Below, piece after piece: positions 33,029 through 41,895 of a DNA stretch of 64,000 nt. Origin of the DNA: Aerococcus sp. Group 1. GTDB taxonomy: Bacteria > Bacillota > Bacilli > Lactobacillales > Aerococcaceae. The number at the start of each line of letters is the position of its first letter. The stretch's first letter is position 1. Location of the stretch: assembly GCF_000193205.1 (NCBI RefSeq), contig NC_015278.1, positions 1,922,001 through 1,986,000 of the forward strand, read 5' to 3'. The notes under the pieces were generated by a model. The model saw only the letters and a list, made by a program, of their open reading frames with translations. It did no database searches and was not told the DNA's origin. Both the position numbers and the translations under genes were made by a program.

Positions 33029-33793
33029 TTGTCCATCACTATCCGCCATCGTTGGCTAGGCACCATTCCCTTATTGGAATGTGTCCCCGAAGACCTAGTT
33101 CATAAGACTTTACCTTTAATCATTTACTACCACGGTTGGCGGTCGCACAAGGAATTAAACCTTACCGCTGCCCGCAGATTGGCTCGACTGGGTTGCCGAG
33201 TCATTGTGCCCGATGCCGCTAACCATGGTGAGCGCCAAGTGCCTGTTCAAGGTATTCCTTCCCAGACTTTCTGGCAAAGTATCCAGAGCAATCTCTTCGA
33301 ATTTTCCTATATTGTCGACTTCTTTCAAAGACGCCAGCTAGCTAGTGACCAGGTGGCGGTTGCCGGGGTATCTATGGGTGGGATGACCATCTTTGCCCTC
33401 TTGACCCAGCACCCCAATATCCAAGCAGCGGCCGCCTTAATGGGAACTCCCCAACCCCTGGCCTATGCTGAACGTCTTTACCAACACGCCAAAGCCGCCC
33501 AGCGTTTTATGCCAGATGATTATTTCAAGCTCATCGCTTGGCTAGAAAACTATGACCTGTCTAGACACAGTGAGCGCTTAGGCCAACGTCCCTTATTTAT
33601 CTGGCACGGCCGCCAAGACCAGCGCGTCCCCTTTGACCAGACGGAAGCCTTTGTTAAAGAGAACCCCGCTGCCCATATTCATTTTCTAGCGGAAGATGCC
33701 GGTCACCTGGTCGATATCGATACGACTAAGGCCATGGTCAATTTCTTCGACCAGCACTTTATTCGAAAAGACCCATCCACCATTCACACTTGA
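33029..33793 (+). CDS. Alpha/beta-hydrolase, YitV/dienelactone-hydrolase-like
   Basis: 254 residues. Oxyanion region YYHGWRSHKE, nucleophile S115 in GVSMGGMT, acid in WHGRQDQRVP and His in DAGHLVDID make a complete triad. It resembles small prolyl-oligopeptidase-like esterases. The start is a TTG at 33029, eight bases after AAAGGAG; no ATG fits. It lies 90 bases before the aldo-keto reductase gene and may be cotranscribed with it. Confidence 0.85.
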   Translation: MSITIRHRWLGTIPLLECVPEDLVHKTLPLIIYYHGWRSHKELNLTAARRLARLGCRVIVPDAANHGERQVPVQGIPSQTFWQSIQSNLFEFSYIVDFFQRRQLASDQVAVAGVSMGGMTIFALLTQHPNIQAAAALMGTPQPLAYAERLYQHAKAAQRFMPDDYFKLIAWLENYDLSRHSERLGQRPLFIWHGRQDQRVPFDQTEAFVKENPAAHIHFLAEDAGHLVDIDTTKAMVNFFDQHFIRKDPSTIHT

Positions 33794-33883
33794 TCAGATC
33801 AAACTGTTATGTCTCTGCCCTGATGCATGTTACTATGAAGTCAAATTCAAGCAGTCTGACAAAATAGAGAAAGGAAAGATTCA

Positions 33884-34723
33884 ATGAAAACCTATAAGTT
33901 ATCTAATAGTGTTGAAATTCCTGCCATCGGTTTTGGTACCTGGAAATTGGAAGAAGGCGACATGGTGGTCAATGCCGTCAGCTATGCCTTGGAAGTGGGT
34001 TACCGCCATATCGATACTGCCCAATACTACGGCAATGAACATGGGGTGGGCCAAGCCATCAAAAAGAGTCCCGTGCCCCGGGAAGACATCTTCTTAACCA
34101 CAAAAGTTTGGAACGATAAGGTCGGTTACGAAGATACCCTGGCCTCCTTTGAAGAATCCTTAGAAAAATTAGGCACAGACTATGTCGACCTGCTCCTCAT
34201 CCACTGGCCTAATCCCAAACCTTATCGAGAAGAACCCGGCTATAAAGAACGGAACGCCGAAGTCTGGCGGGCTCTAGAAACTATCTATGAAAAAGGCCAA
34301 GCCAAGGCCATTGGGCTCTCTAACTTCCTCCCTTACCACCTGGACGCCCTCTTAGAATCCGCTAAGGTCATTCCTATGGTTAACCAAATTAAGTTAACCC
34401 CAGGTCTGGTTCAAGAAGATATCGTCAACTATTGCAAGAAACATAATATTCTCCTAGAAGGTTACAGCCCGCTTGGGTCAGGAGAGATCTTCGACAATGA
34501 AGAAGTTCAAGCCATTGCCGACCGCTTAGGCTATTCGGTAGCTCAAATTGCCCTGGCTTGGTCCTTAAAACATGGCTTTGTGCCACTCCCACGGTCTAAG
34601 ACCCCAGAAAATATCAAAGCCAATTTAGATGTCTTTGATATCCAACTGACTGACCGCGATATGGAATTACTGGATACTGTCGCTGACGTCGAAGCCCCAG
34701 ATCCTGATAGCAAACCCTTCTAA
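33884..34723 (+). CDS. Aldo/keto reductase (2,5-diketo-gluconate reductase-like)
   Basis: NADPH-dependent carbonyl reductase of 279 residues. The catalytic tetrad is D44, Y49 (HIDTAQYYGNE), K74 (LTTKVW) and H107 (LLIHWP). The cofactor-binding C-terminal part LPRSKTPENIKANLDVFD is present. The length is normal for family AKR5. AAAGGAAAG precedes the ATG. A broad role in aldehyde detoxification or sugar reduction is likely; the substrate is not predictable. Confidence 0.92.
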   Translation: MKTYKLSNSVEIPAIGFGTWKLEEGDMVVNAVSYALEVGYRHIDTAQYYGNEHGVGQAIKKSPVPREDIFLTTKVWNDKVGYEDTLASFEESLEKLGTDYVDLLLIHWPNPKPYREEPGYKERNAEVWRALETIYEKGQAKAIGLSNFLPYHLDALLESAKVIPMVNQIKLTPGLVQEDIVNYCKKHNILLEGYSPLGSGEIFDNEEVQAIADRLGYSVAQIALAWSLKHGFVPLPRSKTPENIKANLDVFDIQLTDRDMELLDTVADVEAPDPDSKPF

Positions 34724-34734
34724 AAACAACAGTT

Positions 34735-34773
34735 AAAAAGCGTTATTTCCCATTTTAAGAAATAACGCTTTTT
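34735..34773. terminator. Bidirectional terminator between the aldo/keto reductase gene and luxS
   Basis: Perfect 15-base arms AAAAAGCGTTATTTC (34735-34749) and GAAATAACGCTTTTT (34759-34773) between convergent genes. Confidence 0.88.
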
Positions 34774-34791
34774 CTTTTGCCTTAAATTAGG

Positions 34792-35277
34792 CTAATCTTC
34801 GGGCACTTCGACCACTTGGCGGTCAAAGGGATCTTTAGAGAAGCCTTGGTCAAGGATCTTCTTGGCCCACTCTTGGGCACCAAAGAGGGAGTGGTCACGG
34901 TAATTCCCACAGGACACCGCTTCGGTTCCTTGGACATCCGACCAATCGCTCTTAATAATATCCCGTAACACTTTAGTATAAGCTACCGCAACTTCTTCGG
35001 GTTCCGCTTGGCCCCACATGATCAAATAGAAACCGGTCCGACAGCCCATTGGGGATAGATCAATCACCCCATCCAGATAGTCACGGATATAAGCCGCTGA
35101 CATATGCTCAATAGTATGAAGGGCTGCAGTAGAGATTGCTTGTTCATTGGGTTGGACTAAACGAATATCGAACTTGGTGATTTGGTCACCATGTTCCCCC
35201 TCTTCACGACCAGCCACCCGTACATAAGGGGGCTTCACTTTATTGTGGTCTAAATCAAAACTTTCAACTTTTGCCAT
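34792..35277 (-). CDS. luxS: S-ribosylhomocysteine lyase LuxS
   Basis: 161 residues. LuxS cleaves S-ribosylhomocysteine to homocysteine and DPD, the precursor of autoinducer-2, and recycles the methyl-cycle product. Metal ligands H54 and H58 (HTIEHM) and C123 (SCGNYRDHS) and the catalytic C79 ([10 protein letters not shown]) are present. The open frame extends upstream, but AAAGGAGCG before the ATG at 35277 gives the family start [11 protein letters not shown]. It is monocistronic. Together with the SAM hydrolases at 24.6-26.4 kb the window holds two different routes of SAM-derived metabolism. Confidence 0.96.
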   Translation of the reverse strand: MAKVESFDLDHNKVKPPYVRVAGREEGEHGDQITKFDIRLVQPNEQAISTAALHTIEHMSAAYIRDYLDGVIDLSPMGCRTGFYLIMWGQAEPEEVAVAYTKVLRDIIKSDWSDVQGTEAVSCGNYRDHSLFGAQEWAKKILDQGFSKDPFDRQVVEVPED

Positions 35278-35353
35278 ATTTTCACGCTCCTTTATCACTT
35301 TCCTTATTAATGATAACACAGGCAGTGGTAATGGGCTATGGGTCTAGCTTGAG

Positions 35354-36331
35354 CTAGGGCAAATGACTTTGTCGAAGGAGCATTTGTGGTTGAATTAAAA
35401 CTTTTTGGTAAGGACGTTGAGGTTCCTTCAAACGCTCTAATAATCTTTCCACTGCCACCTGACCAATTTCTTCAGTTTTCACATCAACACTAGTCAGTTG
35501 TGGGGTCGTCACTTCCCCGTAAGAATCGCCATTGATGGATAAGATCGGTATATTAATTTTTAAATCTTGCATGACCCCTAAAAAGCCAAAAGCGATGGGA
35601 TCATTGGAACAGATGATCACCTCAGGCAAGGTCTCTCTTTGACTAAAAAATTTCTTGGCGGCTTGAGTACCGGAATAAGAACTTTGTTTGATGGAAATAA
35701 TTTCTTGGCAGTCAATGGTCGGGTACTTCGGCAAGATAGCCCGTAAAATTTGTTCCTTACTGCTGGTCAAACGGGCCTGATCAATTTCTTCACCAGATAC
35801 ATAAACCAAGGAATGATACCCTTCATCAGCCACCTGGCCTAATAAAAGTTCCATGGCTTTTTCAATATCATAGGCCACCTGGTCCATGTGATCAGGGAAA
35901 AAATTCATTAAGCAAACCGTGACAATGGGGTAACCTCGATAAGCAGTGATGATTCCTTTTTGCTCTGCTTTAGTAAAATTGCCCAATAATAGGACGCCAT
36001 CAAAAGTCCGTTTGAACTGTTGTAAGCGGCTAACGGGAACAAAATAACAAGTGTACCCATATTCATGGATGATGGATTCAATTCCAAAACGCATATTAAA
36101 ATAATAAGCATTATCGATATGGTCGCGGAAATGGTCGTCTTTATGAATGACGAGAATATCATAGGCCTGGCTACTGACACCACGTATGACATAGTTCATG
36201 GCTTGAGCGACGGCCGTGATCTCTTGACGGGTAGAGCTTTTAACGGATAAGGTAGAATCTTCTCTCAATACTCTAGAAATCGTTGATACAGAATAACCTG
36301 TTGCCTTAGCAATATCCTTTAAAGTTGTCAT
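35354..36331 (-). CDS. LacI-family transcriptional regulator
   Basis: 325 residues. The N-terminal LacI helix-turn-helix MTTLKDIAKATGYSVSTISR and the hinge region (AVAQAMNYVIRG) are followed by a periplasmic-binding-like effector domain ending LTSVDVKTEEIGQVAVERLLERL. It lies 23 bases downstream of the phosphoesterase gene, at the end of the phn operon, and so probably senses the imported or released compound, likely a sugar- or nucleoside-like molecule (inference). Confidence 0.92.
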   Translation of the reverse strand: MTTLKDIAKATGYSVSTISRVLREDSTLSVKSSTRQEITAVAQAMNYVIRGVSSQAYDILVIHKDDHFRDHIDNAYYFNMRFGIESIIHEYGYTCYFVPVSRLQQFKRTFDGVLLLGNFTKAEQKGIITAYRGYPIVTVCLMNFFPDHMDQVAYDIEKAMELLLGQVADEGYHSLVYVSGEEIDQARLTSSKEQILRAILPKYPTIDCQEIISIKQSSYSGTQAAKKFFSQRETLPEVIICSNDPIAFGFLGVMQDLKINIPILSINGDSYGEVTTPQLTSVDVKTEEIGQVAVERLLERLKEPQRPYQKVLIQPQMLLRQSHLP

Positions 36332-36354
36332 CTACTCACCTTCAACACATTGCA

Positions 36355-37935
36355 TTAAATATCGTCACTTATACTTTGATAACCAATCACCTGATAATTG
36401 TCGTTTTCTGGCACTTCAACAATATCATGGTTGGCTAGATAATTGATGATTAAGTTGGGAATATCGGTTGGCAGTTCTTCTAGGACCTTATCTCTGGAGA
36501 AATGTGGGAAGTTACCGCCTCCCGCCATCCGATATTGGTTAATGGCTAGGTACAATTCATCATCTTCTTCAACCGCTTGGCCCTGATAGTCTAGTTGAAC
36601 AATCCGCTGGCCTCGGTCTTTAGACACATCAATCGTGTAGTCAATCCCCGAATAAATATCATAGTTATAAACTTCTACCTTAGGATTGAGGTAATCCTCA
36701 CTAATTACCAAGTTGCCTTGGTGATCTAAGGCAAAGTACTCCGCATTTTTCTCTAAGTTTTCTCTCAGTTCTTTACCGCTTAGCTTAATTCGACACAAGC
36801 CATTAGGGAAAGGATAATTAATCACCAAATCACGTATGGTCACTTCTTGCTTTAAGCCGTAGACGTCCAAATTAAAAACTGAAGAGGCTGAAATATCAGT
36901 TCCTGCGGCTTCCATCTGAATTTTATTGGTCAAGGCAAAATAAGGATTGCCCTCAACTTGAGCCTCAAAGAAATTATCCACTAAGGCGGGTCGATTCAAG
37001 TGGCCAAGTGGCTGATCTAACCAATTTTGAATCTTTTCATTATCCTCTGCCAGTAATTCTTCTAAGCCTTGGTCAGCCGGCTGGTCAGCAAGCGAGTGCA
37101 ATTGGCAGCTTACTAGCTTTTTATTCAGCCTGCCATCTGCTCCTTTATCAACTTCTAAAATGACTTCGCCATATTTTTGCGCCCGAAAACCCGGCTGAAT
37201 GATGGGTATCCCCTGCCATACGGTCGCAATCTCACGGTGTTGGTGCCCGGTAAAGAAGGCATCAATCGGCAAGCCACTGGTTAATAGGGCATAGCCTTCA
37301 TTTTCTCCGGTTAAGTCCTCTTCCGGTTGGCCGGTCTCCAAATTACATTCAAAGCCCCCATGATAGATAATAAAAATAAGATCACAGTGTTCGCTTTCTT
37401 TCATCAATGGGATATAGTATTGGGCCGTCTCCAGGGCGGACTTAAATTCTAAGCCCTCAATATTCTCTTCCTTCTCCCAATGAGGAATATACTGGGTAAC
37501 CAATCCCAGGACCCCAATTCGAATATCTTCACATTGAAAAATCCGATAGGGCTTATGGCAAAAGACCTCTCCATCTGAAATCACGTTAGCCAAAGCCAGG
37601 GAATCAGGCATATGGCTAATGGATTTCTTTAAATAATCTAAGCCAAAATTAAATTCATGGTTACCCAGGGTCCAGACATCAGGCTGCACATAATTATAGA
37701 CCTGGCTGGATATCTTGGCATAGTCATGATGGCTTTCCTCATAATTGGTCAAGGGCGAGCCCTGAATCATATCCCCACTTTCCAGATACAGGAGATGCTC
37801 TTCCTGGCGACGCTTGGCCTTTAAAACACTGGCAAAACGGGATAGACCGTTAGCCGTCTTTTTATTCCTTGCTTGAAAACTTTGGGTTGAAAAATGTCCA
37901 TGAACGTCACTCATGGCGAGTAAAGTTAATTTCAT
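36355..37935 (-). CDS. Cytosolic 5'-nucleotidase/2',3'-cyclic phosphodiesterase-family metallophosphoesterase
   Basis: 526 residues. The N-terminal metallophosphoesterase domain has DVHGH (D10, H12), ESGDMIQGSP, TLGNHEFNFG, an IIYHGG His and FTGHQHRE, the full set of two-metal ligands. The C-terminal 5'-nucleotidase domain contains LAINQYRMAGGGNFPHF, the substrate clamp. Unlike most UshA/YfkN relatives it has no signal peptide or anchor, so it acts in the cytosol. It lies between phnE and the LacI gene, 11 bases after the permease stop, and probably removes phosphate from the imported compound. Confidence 0.9.
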   Translation of the reverse strand: MKLTLLAMSDVHGHFSTQSFQARNKKTANGLSRFASVLKAKRRQEEHLLYLESGDMIQGSPLTNYEESHHDYAKISSQVYNYVQPDVWTLGNHEFNFGLDYLKKSISHMPDSLALANVISDGEVFCHKPYRIFQCEDIRIGVLGLVTQYIPHWEKEENIEGLEFKSALETAQYYIPLMKESEHCDLIFIIYHGGFECNLETGQPEEDLTGENEGYALLTSGLPIDAFFTGHQHREIATVWQGIPIIQPGFRAQKYGEVILEVDKGADGRLNKKLVSCQLHSLADQPADQGLEELLAEDNEKIQNWLDQPLGHLNRPALVDNFFEAQVEGNPYFALTNKIQMEAAGTDISASSVFNLDVYGLKQEVTIRDLVINYPFPNGLCRIKLSGKELRENLEKNAEYFALDHQGNLVISEDYLNPKVEVYNYDIYSGIDYTIDVSKDRGQRIVQLDYQGQAVEEDDELYLAINQYRMAGGGNFPHFSRDKVLEELPTDIPNLIINYLANHDIVEVPENDNYQVIGYQSISDDI

Positions 37936-37946
37936 GCTTGTCCTTT

Positions 37947-38762
37947 CTAAAAATGACCATAGGCGAGGTATTGACGTAGTCTGGTTGAAATCGCCTCAAC
38001 TAAGAAAACAAGTAATATTAAAGCAATTAAAATCGCTCCGACTTGGTTCCAGCGATAAGAGTTAATCGCAAATAGTAGGGGGGCCCCGATCCCACCAGCA
38101 CCAACTAAACCTAGGGTCGTTGCATCTCGAATATTCATATCGAAACGGTAAATTAAGGTCGATAAGAAACTAGCCGATAACTGAGGAATAATACCGAACA
38201 TGATTTGATCCATGGTGGTCGTTCCCATCGCTTGAAAGGCTTCTAAAATATCGGTATTTAAATCGGCAATGGTTTCTGAAAAGAGCTTAGTTAACATCCC
38301 AATCGAGGTAAAGGTCATGGTTAAGACCCCAGCAGCAGGCCCTGGACCAGTTACCCGAATGAACATCAATCCATAGACAATAGCTGGAACGGTCCGAAGC
38401 ATCATAATAACAACTCGAAATATTGCTGCTAACCAAGCGGGAACCACATTACTGGATGATAAAAAAGCTAAAGGTAAGGATATGATACCACCAATTAAGG
38501 TCCCAACAAAGGCGATACAGACGGTTTCAAATAATAAGTACCATAAACCACTAGAAGAAAAATCAGTCAGCATACTCATATCAGGATGGAGGACGCCAGA
38601 AATAATTTCTCCAGCTACAGCCCAACCATCCTGACTATAATTAGAAAAATCAATCACACTGGATGACCAAAATAATATCAGCAGAACAACTACAGTAATA
38701 ACTCCTTGAATTGCTCGATAATTCGGCTCTTTATCCAATACGGTTTTAATTGAATCTGTCAC
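37947..38762 (-). CDS. phnE: Phosphonate-type ABC transporter permease (second PhnE)
   Basis: 271 residues with about six helices and the permease EAA-like loop EAFQAMGTTTMDQIMFGIIP followed by GLVGAGGIGAPL. A paralogue lies directly upstream (11 bases); the two probably form a heterodimeric channel, common in Gram-positive Phn systems. The C-terminal helix is near 240-258. Confidence 0.9.
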   Translation of the reverse strand: MTDSIKTVLDKEPNYRAIQGVITVVVLLILFWSSSVIDFSNYSQDGWAVAGEIISGVLHPDMSMLTDFSSSGLWYLLFETVCIAFVGTLIGGIISLPLAFLSSSNVVPAWLAAIFRVVIMMLRTVPAIVYGLMFIRVTGPGPAAGVLTMTFTSIGMLTKLFSETIADLNTDILEAFQAMGTTTMDQIMFGIIPQLSASFLSTLIYRFDMNIRDATTLGLVGAGGIGAPLLFAINSYRWNQVGAILIALILLVFLVEAISTRLRQYLAYGHF

Positions 38763-38773
38763 AGTTAGCCCTC

Positions 38774-39577
38774 CTAACTAATCTTGCGCCGAATATAACG
38801 GCTTAAGTTTTCGATGATGAAAACGGTTATTAATAGAACAAAGAGAATTGTTCCTACCTTTTCATAATCGCGCCAACCAATATTTTCATTAATGAGTAAA
38901 CCTAAACCACCAGCACCCACATAACCTAAGATCGATGCATAGCGCACATTCCCTTCAAAGTTAAAGAGTGCGGTAGACAGATAGAAAGGCATAATATTAG
39001 GGATAACACCTTTTAAAAAAGCAAAAGGACGAGTATATCCCATAGCAATCATGGCCTCAAAAGCTCCTAAATCAGTTGTTTCAATCTCTTCATATAAGAG
39101 CTTACCCACATAGGAAAATGAAAACAGGAAAATAGCTACAGTACCTGCTAAGGTGCCTAGGCCAAAAAGATAAGTAGCTATTAAAGCTGATACTAAGGTT
39201 GGAATGGTACGAATAATCGTAAACAGCACCTTGACTAACCAGTTTACTGGCGCAAAATGGACCATATTGGATGACGCTAGAAAAGCAAATGGTAAGGCAA
39301 CTGCTGCCCCGGCAAAGGAACCAAATAGTGACATCTTAATAGTATCCATCAAAGGTTGAATGACGTCAGAGAGGTAAGACCAATCTGGTTGAAAGAGCTG
39401 GGCAACAATGGTGGTTAATTGATGGCCTCGTTTGATAATGTCAGCGAAATCAAACTCGGTCACCTGCAAAGCAACATATAGAGCAACCGCTAAAACTAAT
39501 AAAATCACTGGCGTCCATGATCGTTTCTCTTTAAATACCTTCCCAGAAGCCAGTTGATATTCGTTTCGTTTAAACAC
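38774..39577 (-). CDS. phnE: Phosphonate-type ABC transporter permease (first PhnE)
   Basis: 267 residues. Helices about 24-42, 85-105, 120-145 and 150-165, coupling loop GAFEAMIAMGYTRPFAFLKGVIP and GYVGAGGLGLLI near 220. It is the sister of the next gene. It starts ten bases after phnC, so phnC-phnE-phnE is a tight unit. Confidence 0.9.
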   Translation of the reverse strand: MFKRNEYQLASGKVFKEKRSWTPVILLVLAVALYVALQVTEFDFADIIKRGHQLTTIVAQLFQPDWSYLSDVIQPLMDTIKMSLFGSFAGAAVALPFAFLASSNMVHFAPVNWLVKVLFTIIRTIPTLVSALIATYLFGLGTLAGTVAIFLFSFSYVGKLLYEEIETTDLGAFEAMIAMGYTRPFAFLKGVIPNIMPFYLSTALFNFEGNVRYASILGYVGAGGLGLLINENIGWRDYEKVGTILFVLLITVFIIENLSRYIRRKIS

Positions 39578-39587
39578 TTTAAACCTC

Positions 39588-40325
39588 CTAAGACTTCTTG
39601 TAAATTGTATCTAAAATCTCTTGAGTAACCTCGCTACTGGGGCCGTAATAAACAATCTTTCCTGAGTTAATTCCAATCACACTATCCGCATAGTCCAGGG
39701 CCATATCGACATCATGAATATTAATTAAAATCGTAATATCTTGGCTTTGGTTAATCGTTTTAAAGTAATCCATAACCTGCTTGGATGAAATCGGGTCCAG
39801 ACTCGCTACCGGTTCATCGGCTAATATAATCGATGGTTCCTGAACCAAGGTGCGTGCTAAGGCCACCCGTTGCTTTTGACCACCAGATAATTGGTCAACA
39901 CGATCATAAGCCTTGTCGAGGATATCAACACTCTCAAGTGCTTCAAGAGCCTTGACTTTTTGCTCTTCAGTATATAAGGAAAAGACTTTCTGATACCAGG
40001 CCAAATCTGGCAAAAAGGCAGTCAATACGTTGTTAAGAACCGTGGTCTTTTCAACTAGATTAAAGGATTGAAAGACCATCCCAATATTTCTCCGGAATTT
40101 TCTTAATTGACTTCCTTCTAGAGCAGAAACATCCATATCGTTAACAGTTAGTTTCCCACCATTAATATCATGCATTTTATTAATGGTTCTAATTAAGGTT
40201 GATTTTCCCGCTCCGGATTTACCTACAATCGCTACAAAACGTCCATTGGGAATGTCTAAATTAATATCATCTAATGCTTTTAAGCCACCTTCATAAACCT
40301 TATCCACATGTTCAAATTGAATCAT
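39588..40325 (-). CDS. phnC: Phosphonate-type ABC transporter ATP-binding protein
   Basis: 245 residues. Walker A GKSGAGKST, Q-loop FQSFNLVEK, signature LSGGQKQRVALAR and ILADEPVASLDP, the last being characteristic of PhnC. It drives import through the two PhnE permeases. It is separated from phnD by 170 bases containing a terminator-like hairpin. Confidence 0.94.
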   Translation of the reverse strand: MIQFEHVDKVYEGGLKALDDINLDIPNGRFVAIVGKSGAGKSTLIRTINKMHDINGGKLTVNDMDVSALEGSQLRKFRRNIGMVFQSFNLVEKTTVLNNVLTAFLPDLAWYQKVFSLYTEEQKVKALEALESVDILDKAYDRVDQLSGGQKQRVALARTLVQEPSIILADEPVASLDPISSKQVMDYFKTINQSQDITILINIHDVDMALDYADSVIGINSGKIVYYGPSSEVTQEILDTIYKKS

Positions 40326-40404
40326 TTTTTATTCCTTTCTCCAAAACAGGATTGGTCATTGTGCCTCTAACACAATCAGTACTTTCGCCATAAATAGAAA
40401 TAGG

Positions 40405-40448
40405 AAAAGTGCATTCAACCAATAGAGGGCATCGATTGAAGCACTTTT
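40405..40448 (-). terminator. Internal hairpin between phnD and phnC
   Basis: AAAAGTGC (40405-40412) and GCACTTTT (40441-40448) with the extension TTCAA/TTGAA form a stem-loop followed by T on the minus strand. It likely lets only part of the phnD transcripts continue, giving more binding protein than membrane parts. Confidence 0.65.
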
Positions 40449-40495
40449 TATCCTAATAACTTATTCATAAACTCAAAATAACCCTAGGGTTAGAT

Positions 40496-41539
40496 CTAAT
40501 TCATTTCTTGCACTAATTTTTGCGCTTCACGCTCAGTATCATAATCAGATGGTTCTGCTTTTTCGTAGCCTTCATGGGTATAAACCGCAATAATTTCTTT
40601 ACCTTCATCGGTTTGAGCAATATTGATGAAAGCTTCTTGCAAGGCTTCGGCTAATTCAGGAGTCATATTTTCAGAATTCTTAGAAACTGAAATGGTGTCA
40701 TTCATCATTGGCTTGGTTACACCAATAACTTGAACGTCTTCCCAGATTTCATCAGAACCACCAAATTGTTCTTGCCATTTATCTTGATTATCTAAACGGG
40801 CGTCAGCATAAGTAACCATTACATCAACTTGACCGGATGCTAAACGAGCAAAAGCTGAAGCGTAGGAGTCCGATTGAACGGCATGGTCTAGATCAGTGAT
40901 ATTCTTATCAAAATGATCTTGTAACCAAAGTGATGGATAGATGTAACCCGCTGGAGAAGAAGTTCCCATTACTGACCAGTTAGCTGAATTGAGGTCTTCC
41001 CATGTTAATTCTTCACCGTTATTAACTTTTTCAGCTAATTCTTGTCCCTTTTCACTTGGTCCAGCTAAGATTAAGCCATGGTAATAAGTGACTTGGTCGT
41101 CTACTTTAGTAACAGGTTCCTTATTCCAATCTTGAGGGTTTTCACCGGTAACAGATAACCCGCCACGAGTAGCTGTTAAAATTGGTTCGATTCCTTCTTC
41201 ATAAAGGACATAGGTACCGCCTGGAATAAAACCAACATCAGTGGTTCCCGCCTCTAAAGCTTCTCCAGTCGCTTCATAACTGGTTCCAACATTGATATCG
41301 ACGTTATCAACAGTAAAACCTTGTTTTTCCAACTCTTCCTTCAAAATATCTTTCAAAGGATCAGTAACAGTAATAATTTCTTCTGGGTCACGAGAAGGAA
41401 CGAATTCTACTGATAAAGTATCGATATGATTACTTGCCTCAGCTGAATCCCCGCTTTCTCCACCTTCATTACCACAAGCTGCCAAACCAAAAGCGGTCAT
41501 TAAACTTAAACCACTCAATAGCCATTTCTTGATACTCAT
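40496..41539 (-). CDS. phnD: Phosphonate/phosphate-type substrate-binding lipoprotein
   Basis: 347 residues. The signal peptide ends in the lipobox LAAC with C22; the mature part begins with an acidic linker. Segments typical of PhnD: EFVPSRDPEEI, GTTDVGFIPGGTYVL and ASGQVDVMVTYADARL. It captures substrate outside the membrane for PhnC/PhnE. Which ligand (phosphonate, phosphite, organophosphate) is unknown; the linked phosphoesterase points to a phosphorylated metabolite. AAGGAGGAAAAA precedes the ATG. Confidence 0.93.
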   Translation of the reverse strand: MSIKKWLLSGLSLMTAFGLAACGNEGGESGDSAEASNHIDTLSVEFVPSRDPEEIITVTDPLKDILKEELEKQGFTVDNVDINVGTSYEATGEALEAGTTDVGFIPGGTYVLYEEGIEPILTATRGGLSVTGENPQDWNKEPVTKVDDQVTYYHGLILAGPSEKGQELAEKVNNGEELTWEDLNSANWSVMGTSSPAGYIYPSLWLQDHFDKNITDLDHAVQSDSYASAFARLASGQVDVMVTYADARLDNQDKWQEQFGGSDEIWEDVQVIGVTKPMMNDTISVSKNSENMTPELAEALQEAFINIAQTDEGKEIIAVYTHEGYEKAEPSDYDTEREAQKLVQEMN

Positions 41540-41632
41540 TTTTTCCTCCTTGTAGGCTTTTAATAAAATTACTTTTACACCTAAAGGATCTCATATTTAT
41601 ATAAATATACCGTCAATTCAAAGTATAGTTTT

Positions 41633-41667
41633 TGTAAATTTTTACATGTTTTAGTAAAAATTTTTAC
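41633..41667. promoter_or_regulatory. Two adjacent palindromes upstream of phnD
   Basis: TGTAAATTTTTACA (41633-41646) and GTAAAAATTTTTAC (41654-41667), the second a perfect palindrome, have centres 21 bases apart, two helical turns. Both contain GTAAA...TTTAC. A minus-strand TATACT lies at 41622-41627. They are candidate operators for the phn operon. The remainder of the 356-base gap (41540-41895) holds only two terminators. Confidence 0.45.
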
Positions 41668-41687
41668 TTCTAATCCATTCTTGCCAC

Positions 41688-41717
41688 AAAAAAACGAGCC
41701 TTCACTAGGAAAGCTCG
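41688..41717 (-). terminator. Second terminator downstream of the adhesin gene
   Basis: On the minus strand CGAGC-...-GCTCG followed by seven T. It lies after the first terminator at 41843 and before the phnD regulatory sites, so it insulates phnD. Confidence 0.7.
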
Positions 41718-41842
41718 CTGGGAGAAAAATATAAAGAAATTTATTTGGACTATCTATATCATAAAGGCCATTTATGAAGAAGCTATGAATTAAATAGGCA
41801 AATGTTTTAACTTTTATGACTTTTCTTCCAAATTACGAAAAA

Positions 41843-41865
41843 AGCCGAAGTAAAACACTTCGGCT
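41843..41865 (-). terminator. Terminator of the giant adhesin gene
   Basis: Perfect stem AGCCGAAG/CTTCGGCT with a seven-base loop and T-run, 30 bases beyond the stop. Confidence 0.88.
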
Positions 41866-41895
41866 AAAAAATCTTAAACTTTCTTAGAGAAAGTT

